Source of the DNA: Trichomonas vaginalis G3 | Lineage: Eukaryota > Parabasalia > Trichomonadida > Trichomonadidae | Direction: 5' to 3' | Assembly: GCF_026262505.1 (NCBI RefSeq) | Contig: NC_067203.1 | Span: 23,727,411-23,791,410, forward strand | Length of the DNA: 64,000 nt | Part shown: in pieces, positions 48,015 to 60,543 of the stretch | Layout: every line of letters starts with the position of its first letter | Position numbering within the stretch: the stretch's first letter is position 1 | Position numbers and translations under genes: made by a program | The notes under the pieces: model-generated | What the model saw: the letters and a program-made list of their open reading frames with translations, nothing else | The model's database searches: none | Told to the model about the DNA's origin: nothing

Positions 48015-48866
48015 ATGTCAAGTTCAGGGCAACTGACAAATGAAAGCGAATATGAATTTAACAACCTTACGCCAATTGAAGTATTCAAATACCCTAGTCA
48101 AGCTTCAAAAATTATTTGGGAGGTCAATTCCAATAATATTTTAGAATCATCATCGCAAATTATAGATTTAATTAAATCAAACAAAATAAAGATCCATACG
48201 GCAATTTATTTGATTGATAATTTTTCAGAAATTCGAGATAAAGATATTAAATTATTTGCAGAACTTTATCTAAAGTTATCAAACGAATTTTCATATATTA
48301 CCAAACCGGAAAACAAGAAATTAGCTGCGTTGTTACATTATAAAGGCTTCAAATTTGAAAAATTCGTACCTAAAATGAAAGAAGAAGAAATTCTCAATAT
48401 ATATTCAACAGAGTCTCCATTATACTATATTGCATGGGATAAAGTTGATGATCTTAAAAATAAATTCCCAAAGCTTGATGATGATCTGAAAATAGATAAT
48501 GAAATCACTCCACTTGATTGTTCAATTAAATACGGTTCAGAATTATGCTTCAGCTACCTGAAAAATTTAGGAGCGGTTTATACTGATGATTCCCAAAAAT
48601 ATGCTGTTCAAGGAGGGAATCGAAATATTTTTATGCAAATGATAGAAGATGGGGAATCATTTGATAGAGTGACTAATATAGCGTTGGATTACCATAATTT
48701 TGAAATTGCAGATTACCTTAAGTCAAATTTTAGACAAACTTTTGGTTCAATAGCAGAAAGCATGCGTTTCGGAAATTATGATGTTGCATCATATTTACTT
48801 TCTAATAGAGAAGATATCAACAAAATTAATGATCTATTTCTTTTCATATTTATCATTGCTTTATGA
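48015..48866 (+). CDS. DUF3447-type ankyrin-repeat protein, cut short by a minisatellite
   Basis: 283 aa. N-terminal DUF3447 region typical of trichomonad ankyrin proteins (QIIDLIKSNKIKIHTAIYLIDNF, LFAELYLKLSNEF), followed by ankyrin-like units: TPLDCSIKYGSELCFSYLKNLGA, KYAVQGGNRNIFMQMIEDG and AESMRFGNYDVASYLLSNREDI. At about residue 272 the repeat array begins (NDLFLFIFIIAL) and a stop follows within 12 codons. The missing 3' part of the gene appears at 58311-58400. Protein-interaction role is expected from ankyrin repeats. The frame upstream of the array is clean, so loss of the C-terminus is recent. Confidence 0.8.
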   Translation: MSSSGQLTNESEYEFNNLTPIEVFKYPSQASKIIWEVNSNNILESSSQIIDLIKSNKIKIHTAIYLIDNFSEIRDKDIKLFAELYLKLSNEFSYITKPENKKLAALLHYKGFKFEKFVPKMKEEEILNIYSTESPLYYIAWDKVDDLKNKFPKLDDDLKIDNEITPLDCSIKYGSELCFSYLKNLGAVYTDDSQKYAVQGGNRNIFMQMIEDGESFDRVTNIALDYHNFEIADYLKSNFRQTFGSIAESMRFGNYDVASYLLSNREDINKINDLFLFIFIIAL

Positions 48867-51800
48867 AATTATCTTTTTTGCAATATTAATCATTGTTATA
48901 TGAAGTTCTCTATATATTAATGAATGCCCTCTTAGTATTGCCATCAAAATGAACTCAATAGAAATTGTCACATTCTTAGTTGAACATGGTGCTGATGTTA
49001 ACATGAAACTTATCCTCTTTCTTTTCATATTTATCTTTTCTTTATAACATTTTCTTTCTTTCCATATTTCTCGTTGTTTTATTACATTATCTTTCTTTTC
49101 TATTTATCATGTTTTATATATTTTCTTTCTTTTCATATTTATCATTGTTTTATAGATTTCTCTTTCTTTCATATTTATCTTTTCTTTATACATTTTCTTT
49201 CTTCCATATTTCTCGTTGTTTTATTACATTATCTTTCTTTTCATATTTATCATTGTTTATGACATTTCTTTCTTTTAATATTTATCATTGTTTTATTACA
49301 TTATCTTTCTTTTCATATTTATCATTGTTTTATTACATTATCTTTCTTTTCATATTTATCATGTTTTATAGATTTCTCTTTCTTTTCATTTATCATTGTT
49401 TTATTACATTATCTTTCTTTTCATATTTATCATTGTTTATGACATTTTCTTTCTTTTCATATTTATCTTTGTTTTATGACATTTTCTTTCTTTTCATATT
49501 ATCATTGTTTTATTACATTATCTTTCTTTTAATATTTATCATTGTTTTATTACATTTTCTTTCTTTTCATATTTATCATGTTTTATAGAATTTTATTTCT
49601 TTTCATATTTATCATTGTTTTATGGAATTATCTTTCTTTTCATATTTATCATTGTTTTATAGAATTTTATTTCTTTTCATATTTATCATTGTTTTATTAC
49701 ATTATCTTTCTTTTCATATTTATCATTGTTTTATGACATTTTTTTCTTTTATTATATCATTGTTTTATAGAATTTTATTTCTTTTCATATTTATCATTGT
49801 TTTATGAGATTTTCTTTCTTTCATATTTATCTTTGTTTTATGGCATTTTCTTTCATTTAATATTTATCATTGTTTTATTACATTATCTTTCTTTTAATAT
49901 TTATCATTGTTTTATTACATTATCTTTCTTTTAATATTTATCATTGTTTTATTACATTATCTTCTTTTAATATTTATCATTGTTTTATGGAATTATCTTT
50001 CTTTTAATATTTATCTTTTCTTTATATCATTCTCTTTCTTTTCATATTTATCATTGTTTTATTACATTTTCTTTCTTTTAATATTATCTTTCTTTATATC
50101 ATTCTCTTTCTTTTCATATTTATCATTGTTATATGAAGTTCTCTATATATTAATGAATGCCCTCTTAGTATTGCCATCAAAATGAACTCAATAGAAATTG
50201 TCACATTCTTAGTTGAACATGGTGCTGATGTTAACATGAAACTTATCCTCTTTTTTCATATTTATCTTTTCTTTATGACATTTTCTTTCTTTTCATATTT
50301 CTCGTTGTTTTATAACATTTTCTTTCTTTTCATATTTATCATTGTTTTATTACATTTTCTTTCATTTAATATTTATCATTGTTTTATAGATTTCTCTTTC
50401 TTTTAATATTTATCATTGATTTATTACATTATCTTTCTTTTAATATTAATCATTGTTTATTACATTATCTTTCTTTTCATATTTATCATTTATTTATTAC
50501 ATTTTCTTTCTTTTCATATTTATCATTGTTTTATGACATTATCTTTCTTTTCATATTTATCATTGTTTTATAGATTTCTCTTTCTTTTCATATTTATCAT
50601 TGTTTTATGGAATTATCTTTCTTTCATATTTATCATTGATTTATGACATTTTCTTTCTTTTAATATTTATCATTGTTTTATAGATTTCTCTTTCTTTTAA
50701 TATTTATCATTGTTTTATAGATTTCTCTTTCTTTTCATATTTATCATTGATTTATGACATTTTCTTTCTTTTCATATTTATCTTTGTTTATAGAATTATC
50801 TTTCTTTTCATATTTATCATTGATTTATGACATTTTCTTTCTTTTCATATTTATCATTGTTTATAGAATTATCTTTCTTTTTATATTATCATTGCTTTAT
50901 AGAATTATCTTTCTTTTCATATTTATCATTGTTTTATGGAATTATCTTTCTTTTCATATTTATCATTGATTTATGACATTTTCTTTCTTTTCATATTTAT
51001 CATTGTTTTATAGAATTATCTTTCTTTTCATATTTATCATTGCTTTATAGAATTATCTTTCTTTTCATATTTATCATGCTTTATGAAATTATCTTTTTTG
51101 CAATATTAATCATTGTTATATGAAGTTCTCTATATTAATGAATGCCCTCTTAGTATTGCCATCAAAATGAACTCAATAGAAATTGTCACATTCTTAGTTG
51201 AACATGGTGCTGATGTTAACATGAAACTTATCCTCTTTCTTTTCATATTTATCTTTTCTTTATAACATTTTCTTTCTTTCCATATTTCTCGTTGTTTTAT
51301 TACATTATCTTTCTTTCATATTTATCATTGTTTTATATATTTCTCTTTCTTTTCATATTATCATTGTTTTATAGATTTCTCTTTCTTTTCATATTTATCT
51401 TTTCTTTATAACATTTTCTTTCTTTCCATATTTCTCGTTGTTTTATAACATTTCCTTTCATTTAATATTTATCTTTGCTTTATTGGATTTTCTTTCATTT
51501 AATATTTATCATTGTTATATGAAGTTCTCTTTCATTTAATATTTATCATTGATTTATTTCATTTTCTTTCATTTAATATTTATCATTGTTTTATAGATTT
51601 CTCTTTCTTTTCATATTTATCATTGTTTTATGACATTTTCTTTCTTTTCATATTTATCTTTGTTTTATAGAAATCTTTCTTTTCATATTTATCATTGTTT
51701 TATTACATTATCTTTCTTTCATATTTATCATTGTTTTATAGATTTCTCTTTCTTTTCATATTTATCATTGTTTTATGGAATTATCTTTCTTTTCATATTT

Positions 51801-54800
51801 ATCATTGTTTTATTACATTATCTTTCTTTTAATATTATCATTGTTTTATGACATTTTCTTTCTTTTCATATTATCATTGTTTTATGACATTTTCTTTCTT
51901 TTAATATTTATCATTGTTTTATGACATTTTTCTTTCTTTTAATATTTATCTTTGTTTATTACATTATTTTCTTTTAATATTTATCATGTTTTATAGATTT
52001 CTCTTTCTTTTCATATTTATCATTGATTTATTACATTATCTTTCTTTTCATATTTATCATTGTTTTATTACATTATCTTTCTTTTCATATTTATCATTGT
52101 TTTATAGATTTCTCTTTCTTTTCATATTTATCATTGTTTTATTACATTATCTTTCTTTTCATATTTATCATTGTTTTATGACATTTTCTTTCTTTTCATA
52201 TTTATCTTTGTTTTATGACATTTTCTTTCTTTTCATATTTATCATTGTTTTATTACATTATCTTTCTTTTAATATTTATCATTGTTTTATTACATTTCTT
52301 TCTTTTCATATTTATCATTGTTTTATAGAATTTTATTTCTTTTCATATTTATCATTGTTTTATGGAATTATCTTTCTTTTCATATTTATCATTGTTTTAT
52401 AGAATTTTATTTCTTTTCATATTTATCATTGTTTTATTACATTATCTTTCTTTTCATATTTATCATTGTTTTATGACATTTTCTTTCTTTTAATATTTAT
52501 CATTGTTTTATAGAATTTTATTTCTTTTCATATTTATCATTGTTTTATGAGATTTTCTTTCTTTTCATATTTATCTTTGTTTTATGGCATTTTCTTTCAT
52601 TTAATATTTATCATTGTTTTATTACATTATCTTTCTTTTAATATTTATCATTGTTTATTACATTATCTTTCTTTTAATATTTATCATTGTTTTATTACAT
52701 TATCTTTTTTTAATATTTATCATTGTTTTATGGAATTATCTTTCTTTTAATATTTATCTTTTCTTTATATCATTCTCTTCTTTTCATATTTATCATTGTT
52801 TTATTACATTTTCTTTCTTTTAATATTTATCTTTTCTTTATATCATTCTCTTTCTTTTCATATTTATCATTGTTATATGAAGTTCTCTATATATTAATGA
52901 ATGCCCTCTTAGTATTGCCATCAAAATGAACTCAATAGAAATTGTCACATTCTTAGTTGAACATGGTGCTGATGTTAACATGAAACTTATCCTCTTTCTT
53001 TTCATATTTATCTTTTCTTTATGACATTTTCTTTCTTTTCATATTTCTCGTTGTTTTATAACATTTTCTTTCTTTTCATATTTATCATTGTTTTATTACA
53101 TTTTCTTTCATTTAATATTTATCATTGTTTTATAGATTTCTCTTTCTTTTAATATTTATCATTGATTTATTACATTATCTTTCTTTTAATATTAATCATT
53201 GTTTTATTACATTATCTTTCTTTTCATATTTATCATTTATTTATTACATTTTCTTTCTTTTCATATTTATCATTGTTTTATGACATTATCTTTCTTTTCA
53301 TATTTATCATTGTTTTATAGATTTCTCTTTCTTTTCTTTATTTATCATTGTTTTATGGAATTATCTTTCTTTTCATATTTATCATTGATTTATGACATTT
53401 TCTTTCTTTTAATATTTATCATTGTTTTATAGATTTCTCTTTCTTTTAATATTTATCATTGTTTTATAGATTTCTCTTTCTTTTCATATTTATCATTGAT
53501 TTATGACATTTTCTTTCTTTTCATATTTATCTTTGTTTTATAGAATTATCTTTCTTTTCATATTTATCATTGATTTATGACATTTTCTTTCTTTTCATAT
53601 TTATCATTGTTTTATAGAATTATCTTTCTTTTTATATTTATCATTGCTTTATAGAATTATCTTTCTTTTCATATTTATCATTGTTTTATGGAATTATCTT
53701 TCTTTTCATATTTATCATTGATTTATGACATTTTCTTTCTTTTCATATTTATCATTGTTTTATAGAATTATCTTTCTTTTCATATTTATCATTGCTTTAT
53801 AGAATTATCTTTCTTTTCATATTTATCATTGCTTTATGAAATTATCTTTTTTGCAATATTAATCATTGTTATATGAAGTTCTCTATATATTAATGAATGC
53901 CCTCTTAGTATTGCCATCAAAATGAACTCAATAGAAATTGTCACATTCTTAGTTGAACATGCTGATGTTAACATGAAACTTATCCTCTTTCTTTTCATAT
54001 TTATCTTTTCTTTATAACATTTTCTTTCTTTCCATATTTCTCGTTGTTTTATTACATTATCTTTCTTTTCATATTTATCATTGTTTTATATATTTCTCTT
54101 TCTTTTCATATTTATCATTGTTTTATAGATTTCTCTTTCTTTTCATATTTATCTTTTCTTTATAACATTTTCTTTCTTTCCATATTTCTCGTTGTTTTAT
54201 AACATTTCCTTTCATTTAATATTTATCTTTGCTTTATTGGATTTTCTTTCATTTAATATTTATCATTGTTATATGAAGTTCTCTTCATTTAATATTTATC
54301 ATTGATTTATTTCATTTTCTTTCATTTAATATTTATCATTGTTTTATAGATTTCTCTTTCTTTTCATATTTATCATTGTTTTATGACATTTTCTTTTCTT
54401 TTCATATTTATCTTTGTTTTATAGAATTATCTTTCTTTTCATATTATCATTGTTTTATTACATTATCTTTCTTTTCATATTTATCATTGTTTTATAGATT
54501 CTCTCTTTCTTTTCATATTTATCATTGTTTTATGGAATTATCTTTCTTTTCATATTTATCATTGTTTTATTACATTATCTTTCTTTTAATATTTATCATT
54601 GTTTTATGACATTTTTTCTTTTCATATTTATCATTGTTTTATGACATTTTCTTTCTTTTAATATTTATCATTGTTTTATGACATTTTCTTTCTTTTAATA
54701 TTTATCTTTGTTTTATTACATTATCTTTCTTTTAATATTTATCATTGTTTTATAGATTTCTCTTTCTTTTCATATTTATCATTGATTTATTACATTTTCT

Positions 54801-57800
54801 TTCTTTTAATATTTATCTTTGTTTTATAGAATTATCTTTCTTTTCATATTTATCATTGATTTATGACATTTTCTTTCTTTTAATATTTATCATTGTTTTA
54901 TGACATTTTCTTTCTTTTAATATTTATCTTTGTTTTATTACATTATCTTTCTTTTAATATTTATCATTGTTTTATAGATTTCTCTTTCTTTTCATATTTA
55001 TCATTGATTTATTACATTATCTTTCTTTTCATATTTATCATTGTTTTATTACATTATCTTTCTTTTCATATTTATCATTGTTTTATAGATTTCTCTTTCT
55101 TTTCATATTTATCATTGTTTTATTACATTATCTTTCTTTTCATATTTATCATTGTTTTATGACATTTTCTTTCTTTTCATATTTATCTTTGTTTTATGAC
55201 ATTTTCTTTCTTTTCATATTTATCATTGTTTTATTACATTATCTTTCTTTTAATATTTATCATTGTTTTATTACATTTTCTTTCTTTTCATATTTATCAT
55301 TGTTTTATAGAATTTTATTTCTTTTCATATTTATCATTGTTTTATGGAATTATCTTTCTTTTCATATTTATCATTGTTTTATAGAATTTTATTTCTTTTC
55401 ATATTTATCATTGTTTTATTACATTATCTTTCTTTTCATATTTATCATTGTTTTATGACATTTTCTTTCTTTTAATATTTATCATTGTTTTATAGAATTT
55501 TATTTCTTTTCATATTTATCATTGTTTTATGAGATTTTCTTTCTTTTCATATTTATCTTTGTTTTATGGCATTTTCTTTCATTTAATATTTATCATTGTT
55601 TTATTACATTATCTTTCTTTTAATATTTATCATTGTTTTATTACATTATCTTTCTTTTAATATTTATCATTGTTTTATTACATTATCTTTCTTTTAATAT
55701 TTATCATTGTTTTATGGAATTATCTTTCTTTTAATATTTATCTTTTCTTTATATCATTCTCTTTCTTTTCATATTTATCATTGTTTTATTACATTTTCTT
55801 TCTTTTAATATTTATCTTTTCTTTATATCATTCTCTTTCTTTTCATATTTATCATTGTTATATGAAGTTCTCTATATATTAATGAATGCCCTCTTAGTAT
55901 TGCCATCAAAATGAACTCAATAGAAATTGTCACATTCTTAGTTGAACATGGTGCTGATGTTAACATGAAACTTATCCTCTTTCTTTTCATATTTATCTTT
56001 TCTTTATGACATTTTCTTTCTTTTCATATTTCTCGTTGTTTTATAACATTTTCTTTCTTTTCATATTTATCATTGTTTTATTACATTTTCTTTCATTTAA
56101 TATTTATCATTGTTTTATAGATTTCTCTTTCTTTTAATATTTATCATTGATTTATTACATTATCTTTCTTTTAATATTAATCATTGTTTTATTACATTAT
56201 CTTTCTTTTCATATTTATCATTTATTTATTACATTTTCTTTCTTTTCATATTTATCATTGTTTTATGACATTATCTTTCTTTTCATATTTATCATTGTTT
56301 TATAGATTTCTCTTTCTTTTCATATTTATCATTGTTTTATGGAATTATCTTTCTTTTCATATTTATCATTGATTTATGACATTTTCTTTCTTTTAATATT
56401 TATCATTGTTTTATAGATTTCTCTTTCTTTTAATATTTATCATTGTTTTATAGATTTCTCTTTCTTTTCATATTTATCATTGATTTATGACATTTTCTTT
56501 CTTTTCATATTTATCTTTGTTTTATAGAATTATCTTTCTTTTCATATTTATCATTGATTTATGACATTTTCTTTCTTTTCATATTTATCATTGTTTTATA
56601 GAATTATCTTTCTTTTTATATTTATCATTGCTTTATAGAATTATCTTTCTTTTCATATTTATCATTGTTTTATGGAATTATCTTTCTTTTCATATTTATC
56701 ATTGATTTATGACATTTTCTTTCTTTTCATATTTATCATTGTTTTATAGAATTATCTTTCTTTTCATATTTATCATTGCTTTATAGAATTATCTTTCTTT
56801 TCATATTTATCATTGCTTTATGAAATTATCTTTTTTGCAATATTAATCATTGTTATATGAAGTTCTCTATATATTAATGAATGCCCTCTTAGTATTGCCA
56901 TCAAAATGAACTCAATAGAAATTGTCACATTCTTAGTTGAACATGGTGCTGATGTTAACATGAAACTTATCCTCTTTCTTTTCATATTTATCTTTTCTTT
57001 ATAACATTTTCTTTCTTTCCATATTTCTCGTTGTTTTATTACATTATCTTTCTTTTCATATTTATCATTGTTTTATATATTTCTCTTTCTTTTCATATTT
57101 ATCATTGTTTTATAGATTTCTCTTTCTTTTCATATTTATCTTTTCTTTATAACATTTTCTTTCTTTCCATATTTCTCGTTGTTTTATAACATTTCCTTTC
57201 ATTTAATATTTATCTTTGCTTTATTGGATTTTCTTTCATTTAATATTTATCATTGTTATATGAAGTTCTCTTTCATTTAATATTTATCATTGATTTATTT
57301 CATTTTCTTTCATTTAATATTTATCATTGTTTTATAGATTTCTCTTTCTTTTCATATTTATCATTGTTTTATGACATTTTCTTTCTTTTCATATTTATCT
57401 TTGTTTTATAGAATTATCTTTCTTTTCATATTTATCATTGTTTTATTACATTATCTTTCTTTTCATATTTATCATTGTTTTATAGATTTCTCTTTCTTTT
57501 CATATTTATCATTGTTTTATGGAATTATCTTTCTTTTCATATTTATCATTGTTTTATTACATTATCTTTCTTTTAATATTTATCATTGTTTTATGACATT
57601 TTCTTTCTTTTCATATTTATCATTGTTTTATGACATTTTCTTTCTTTTAATATTTATCATTGTTTTATGACATTTTCTTTCTTTTAATATTTATCTTTGT
57701 TTTATTACATTATCTTTCTTTTAATATTTATCATTGTTTTATAGATTTCTCTTTCTTTTCATATTTATCATTGATTTATTACATTTTCTTTCTTTTCATA

Positions 57801-58310
57801 TTTATCATTGTTTTATTACATTATCTTTCTTTTAATATTTATCATTGTTTTATAGATTTCTCTTTCTTTTCATATTTATCATTGATTTATGACAGTTTCT
57901 TTCTTTTCATATTTATCATTGTTTTATAGAATTTTATTTCTTTTCATATTTATCATTGTTTTATGGAATTATCTTTCTTTTAATATTTATCTTTTCTTTA
58001 TAACATTCTCTTTCTTTTCATATTTATCATTGCTTTATGAAGTTCTCTATATATTAATGAATACTCTCTTAGTATTGCCATCAAAATGAACTCAATAGAA
58101 ATTGTCACATTCTTAGTTGAACATGGTGCTGATGTTACCATGAAACTTATCCTCTTTCTTTTCATATTTATCTTTTCTTTATAACATTTTCTTTCTTTTC
58201 ATATTTCTCGTTGTTTTATAACATTTTCTTTCTTTTCATATTTATCATTGTTTTATGACATTTTCTTTCTTTTCATATTTATCATTGTTTTATGAAATTA
58301 TCTCGATATT
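48832..58310. repeat. 37-bp minisatellite array, about 9.4 kb, with embedded ankyrin modules
   Basis: Units of about 37 bp built on TTTCATATTTATCATTG plus variable TTTTATKACATTWTCTTTC-like joins; strand-asymmetric, T-rich on plus. Because 37 is not a multiple of three, all frames cycle and give short hydrophobic readings with frequent stops; I do not regard them as genes. Eight 90-bp ankyrin modules sit inside at 48919, 50152, 51137, 52896, 53892, 55881, 56876 and 58056. Larger copies of about 2.98 kb recur (52896 to 55881 and 53892 to 56876). Confidence 0.9.
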
Positions 58311-58400
58311 AATAAATGCCCTCTTAGTGTCGCCATCAAAATCAGTTCAAAAGAAATTGTCTCATACTTGAATAAACAAGGTGGGAAAAGTATCAATTAA
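58311..58400 (+). pseudogene. Last ankyrin unit and stop of the interrupted gene
   Basis: Reads NKCPLSVAIKISSKEIVSYLNKQ, then GGKSIN and TAA. It is the diverged sister of the eight internal modules (NECPLSIAIKMNSIEIVTFL) and looks like the original 3' end of the ankyrin gene that starts at 48015. Confidence 0.7.
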
Positions 58401-58628
58401 AGAATATATAACAATATATGTCTTATCCAAAAATAAACATTAAAAATTAAAAATCGATGAAGATTATTTAACAGCATAAGGTTTTCTAGCGCGTTAAGGG
58501 TGCATTTACGCCCCTCAGACTTTCGTTAAAAATTCTGACAACTGGCTTGAAGTGTCATTGATAATTAACCTTAATTGTATTATTTGGGTAAATATGCTTC
58601 ACGATATATACTTTTGAAAAATTCATTA
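58401..58628. other. Host intergenic DNA
   Basis: No gene, array or strong structure supported. Confidence 0.5.
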
Positions 58629-58630
58629 TA

Positions 58631-58815
58631 ACGTAGTTGGAAAATAAGCCATATTTTGCTTGCTAACCTGCTCTCAAAAAGGCCTAGTCAGTAAATTGCC
58701 AATGATGGGTGTGAATTTTGCCTGGCAAAGCCCGTAAGATGTAAAAACACGGTAAAAATTCTCAAAATTGCGGGAAGGCTTGGCCATACAAATATGGCTT
58801 ATTTTCCAATTTCGT
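58631..58815. mobile_element. MITE-like element, 185 bp, TA flanks
   Basis: Inverted ends ACGTAGTTGGAAAATAAGCC (58631 on) and, inverted at 58815, ACGAAATTGGAAAATAAGCC, continuing CATATTT in both: two mismatches over about 26 bp. TA stands on both sides (58629-58630 and 58816-58817), as for mariner-type insertions. No coding content. Confidence 0.65.
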
Positions 58816-58861
58816 TATCAATAATGGATGATAGCAAAGAATTAATGTAATAATATTTTTC

Positions 58862-58910
58862 CATCATATGGGCAAAATTGAGACTTCGTCTCAATTTTGA
58901 GCATATGATG
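58862..58910. repeat. 23-bp inverted repeat with 3-nt loop
   Basis: Arms 58862-58884 and 58888-58910 pair with two mismatches around loop TTC (inner part AAAATTGAGAC/GTCTCAATTTT). As RNA it would be a strong hairpin; could be a small MITE remnant. Confidence 0.7.
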
Positions 58911-59194
58911 ATATTCTTCCATTGAATTTGTGTGCACCATGAAAAATAATATACGCAAAATTAATGGTTTACCAATTTTGAAACTATTCACAAAATTGAA
59001 AGATGACGACGATCAAAAAAATATTGCTGCTTGGATCTTGTAGAAAGAAGCTTGAATTTAGGGATCAAACCTCAAGCTTGTCATCTAACACCCGTTTCCT
59101 TTACTATGCAGCAGATCTTTAGTCCCATTTCCAATTTTTTTGTCTTCATTAGACCTATTTATAAATAGCAGTGAATTTATAAATATACCCCCTT

Positions 59195-59338
59195 ATTTGG
59201 AATTTCCAATTAATTGGAAAAACCGCCCAATTGGAAAAACCGTCGCAATTGGAAATATTGCGAGATTGGAATTTCCAATCTCTCGATTGGAAATTCCAAA
59301 TAAGTTTTTATTTGGAAATTCCAATTTATTTGGAAATT
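59195..59338. repeat. Cluster of ATTGGAAATTCCAAT palindromes
   Basis: About nine TTGGAA/TTCCAA words in 140 bp, several forming the complete palindrome TTGGAAATTCCAA or TTGGAATTTCCAA, separated by short variable spacers. Lies upstream of no obvious start; nearest gene end is RRP36 at 59652. Confidence 0.75.
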
Positions 59339-59651
59339 ATAAATAAAAACTCAATTGTGAATTAGAAATTGCTACTTTTCTTTAAATACAAATTACTTAC
59401 AAAATTTTGTTTAGTCATAAGGAATGGAAATACATGGCTATCTAGGAAGAATTCTATAAGAGTAATGTTTACCCCTTGCAGTACTTAGTTTATCATAATC
59501 TAACGAAATAGATGCGATATTAATATTATCATCTATTTTCCGGGAAGGGTATAAAGTGGCTCCAAAATATGACACAGTGTATACTTATTTGATTCAAATT
59601 TATCATTTAACGATAAACTCTAATTTTTATTTTTAAAACATAGACCCTAAA

Positions 59652-60194
59652 TTATATAATGCCAGATTTTTTATCTTTGGCCAATAGTTTCTTATTTCTC
59701 TTCTTAAGATATGCATTTAACCTACCTGTGCTTTGAAGCTCATCAAATTTCTTCTTTTGCTGCATCAGCTTCATATCTTGTTTACCCATCCAGAAGGGAC
59801 GTTTGCCTTCTGCAATTCTCTGTCTTTCTTCGCGATGCCATTGAATACTTGCATTCACATCATCAATTTTAGATGCCATAGTCTTATGTTGATCTTTAAG
59901 TGATTGTAAACGCTTTTTAAACTCTGGATCATCGGCTAGCGTAGGATCATCTTCTAATTCTTTTTGCATTTGTGAAATTTCTTGTTCTCTATTCTTTTGT
60001 AAAAAGGCATAGTTTTTAACGAACCCTACCTTATCAATTTCGCCACACTCTTCTCTAAATCTTGGATCTGTTATTTTATGTGATTCTTCTGAATCAAGAA
60101 GTTTTCTACCGCATGGTTTAGATGTTGATAGCTCCTGCGGTGCATTCCTCGATTTTTTAGAACGAACCTTCTTTTTATGAGGCACTTCGCTCAT
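59652..60194 (-). CDS. RRP36: RRP36-like rRNA-processing protein
   Basis: 180 aa from the ATG at 60194. Matches the RRP36 family, nucleolar factors needed for early cleavages of 18S rRNA precursor in the SSU processome: central DPRFREECGEIDKVGFVKNYAFLQKNRE, a coiled charged segment, and the C-terminal signature KKFDELQSTGRLNAYLKKRNKKLLAKDKK. N-terminus is basic and disordered (PHKKKVRSKKSRN), fitting nucleolar targeting. Length is slightly short compared with fungal members. Intact. Host gene, on the same strand as the bromodomain-like gene upstream. Confidence 0.85.
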   Translation of the reverse strand: MSEVPHKKKVRSKKSRNAPQELSTSKPCGRKLLDSEESHKITDPRFREECGEIDKVGFVKNYAFLQKNREQEISQMQKELEDDPTLADDPEFKKRLQSLKDQHKTMASKIDDVNASIQWHREERQRIAEGKRPFWMGKQDMKLMQQKKKFDELQSTGRLNAYLKKRNKKLLAKDKKSGII

Positions 60195-60543
60195 CAAAAT
60201 CTTCTATCGTCCTCAAGGAGCATTTTTATTTTAAATGGTTAACTTCCACTGGTATTTAATGCACAAAATCATTTCATCGTATTTAAATAGAAGATTGTGC
60301 AAGATTAAGAAAAATCTATTGGTAGAGAATATAGATTGCATCATTTATATCTTATTGCATTATATTGATTTGCACATTTTCCGTATGAAATAAGACTTGA
60401 AGTGGTTAATGAAAGAAAATTTATAAAAAATGAAATTTATTCGAACAAATACTTATTTATTATTGCTTATTTCAATAAAACATGTATAAAGGATAGATGT
60501 TGGATCATATTCACACAAAACAATCTAATATTAAGTAAAAATG
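60195..60543. other. Spacer between RRP36 and bromodomain-like gene
   Basis: 349 bp, both flanking genes on the minus strand, so it holds the RRP36 promoter. No clear TCAYWW initiator close to the ATG and no other structure seen. Confidence 0.4.

Noticed and set aside
48876-58300. Dozens of short hydrophobic frames (FIFIIVLLHYLSFHIYHCF-like) across the array, looking like multi-pass membrane proteins
   Set aside because: They follow from the 37-bp unit being read in three cycling frames. They have no conserved start, break at random, and their composition is dictated by the T-rich satellite.
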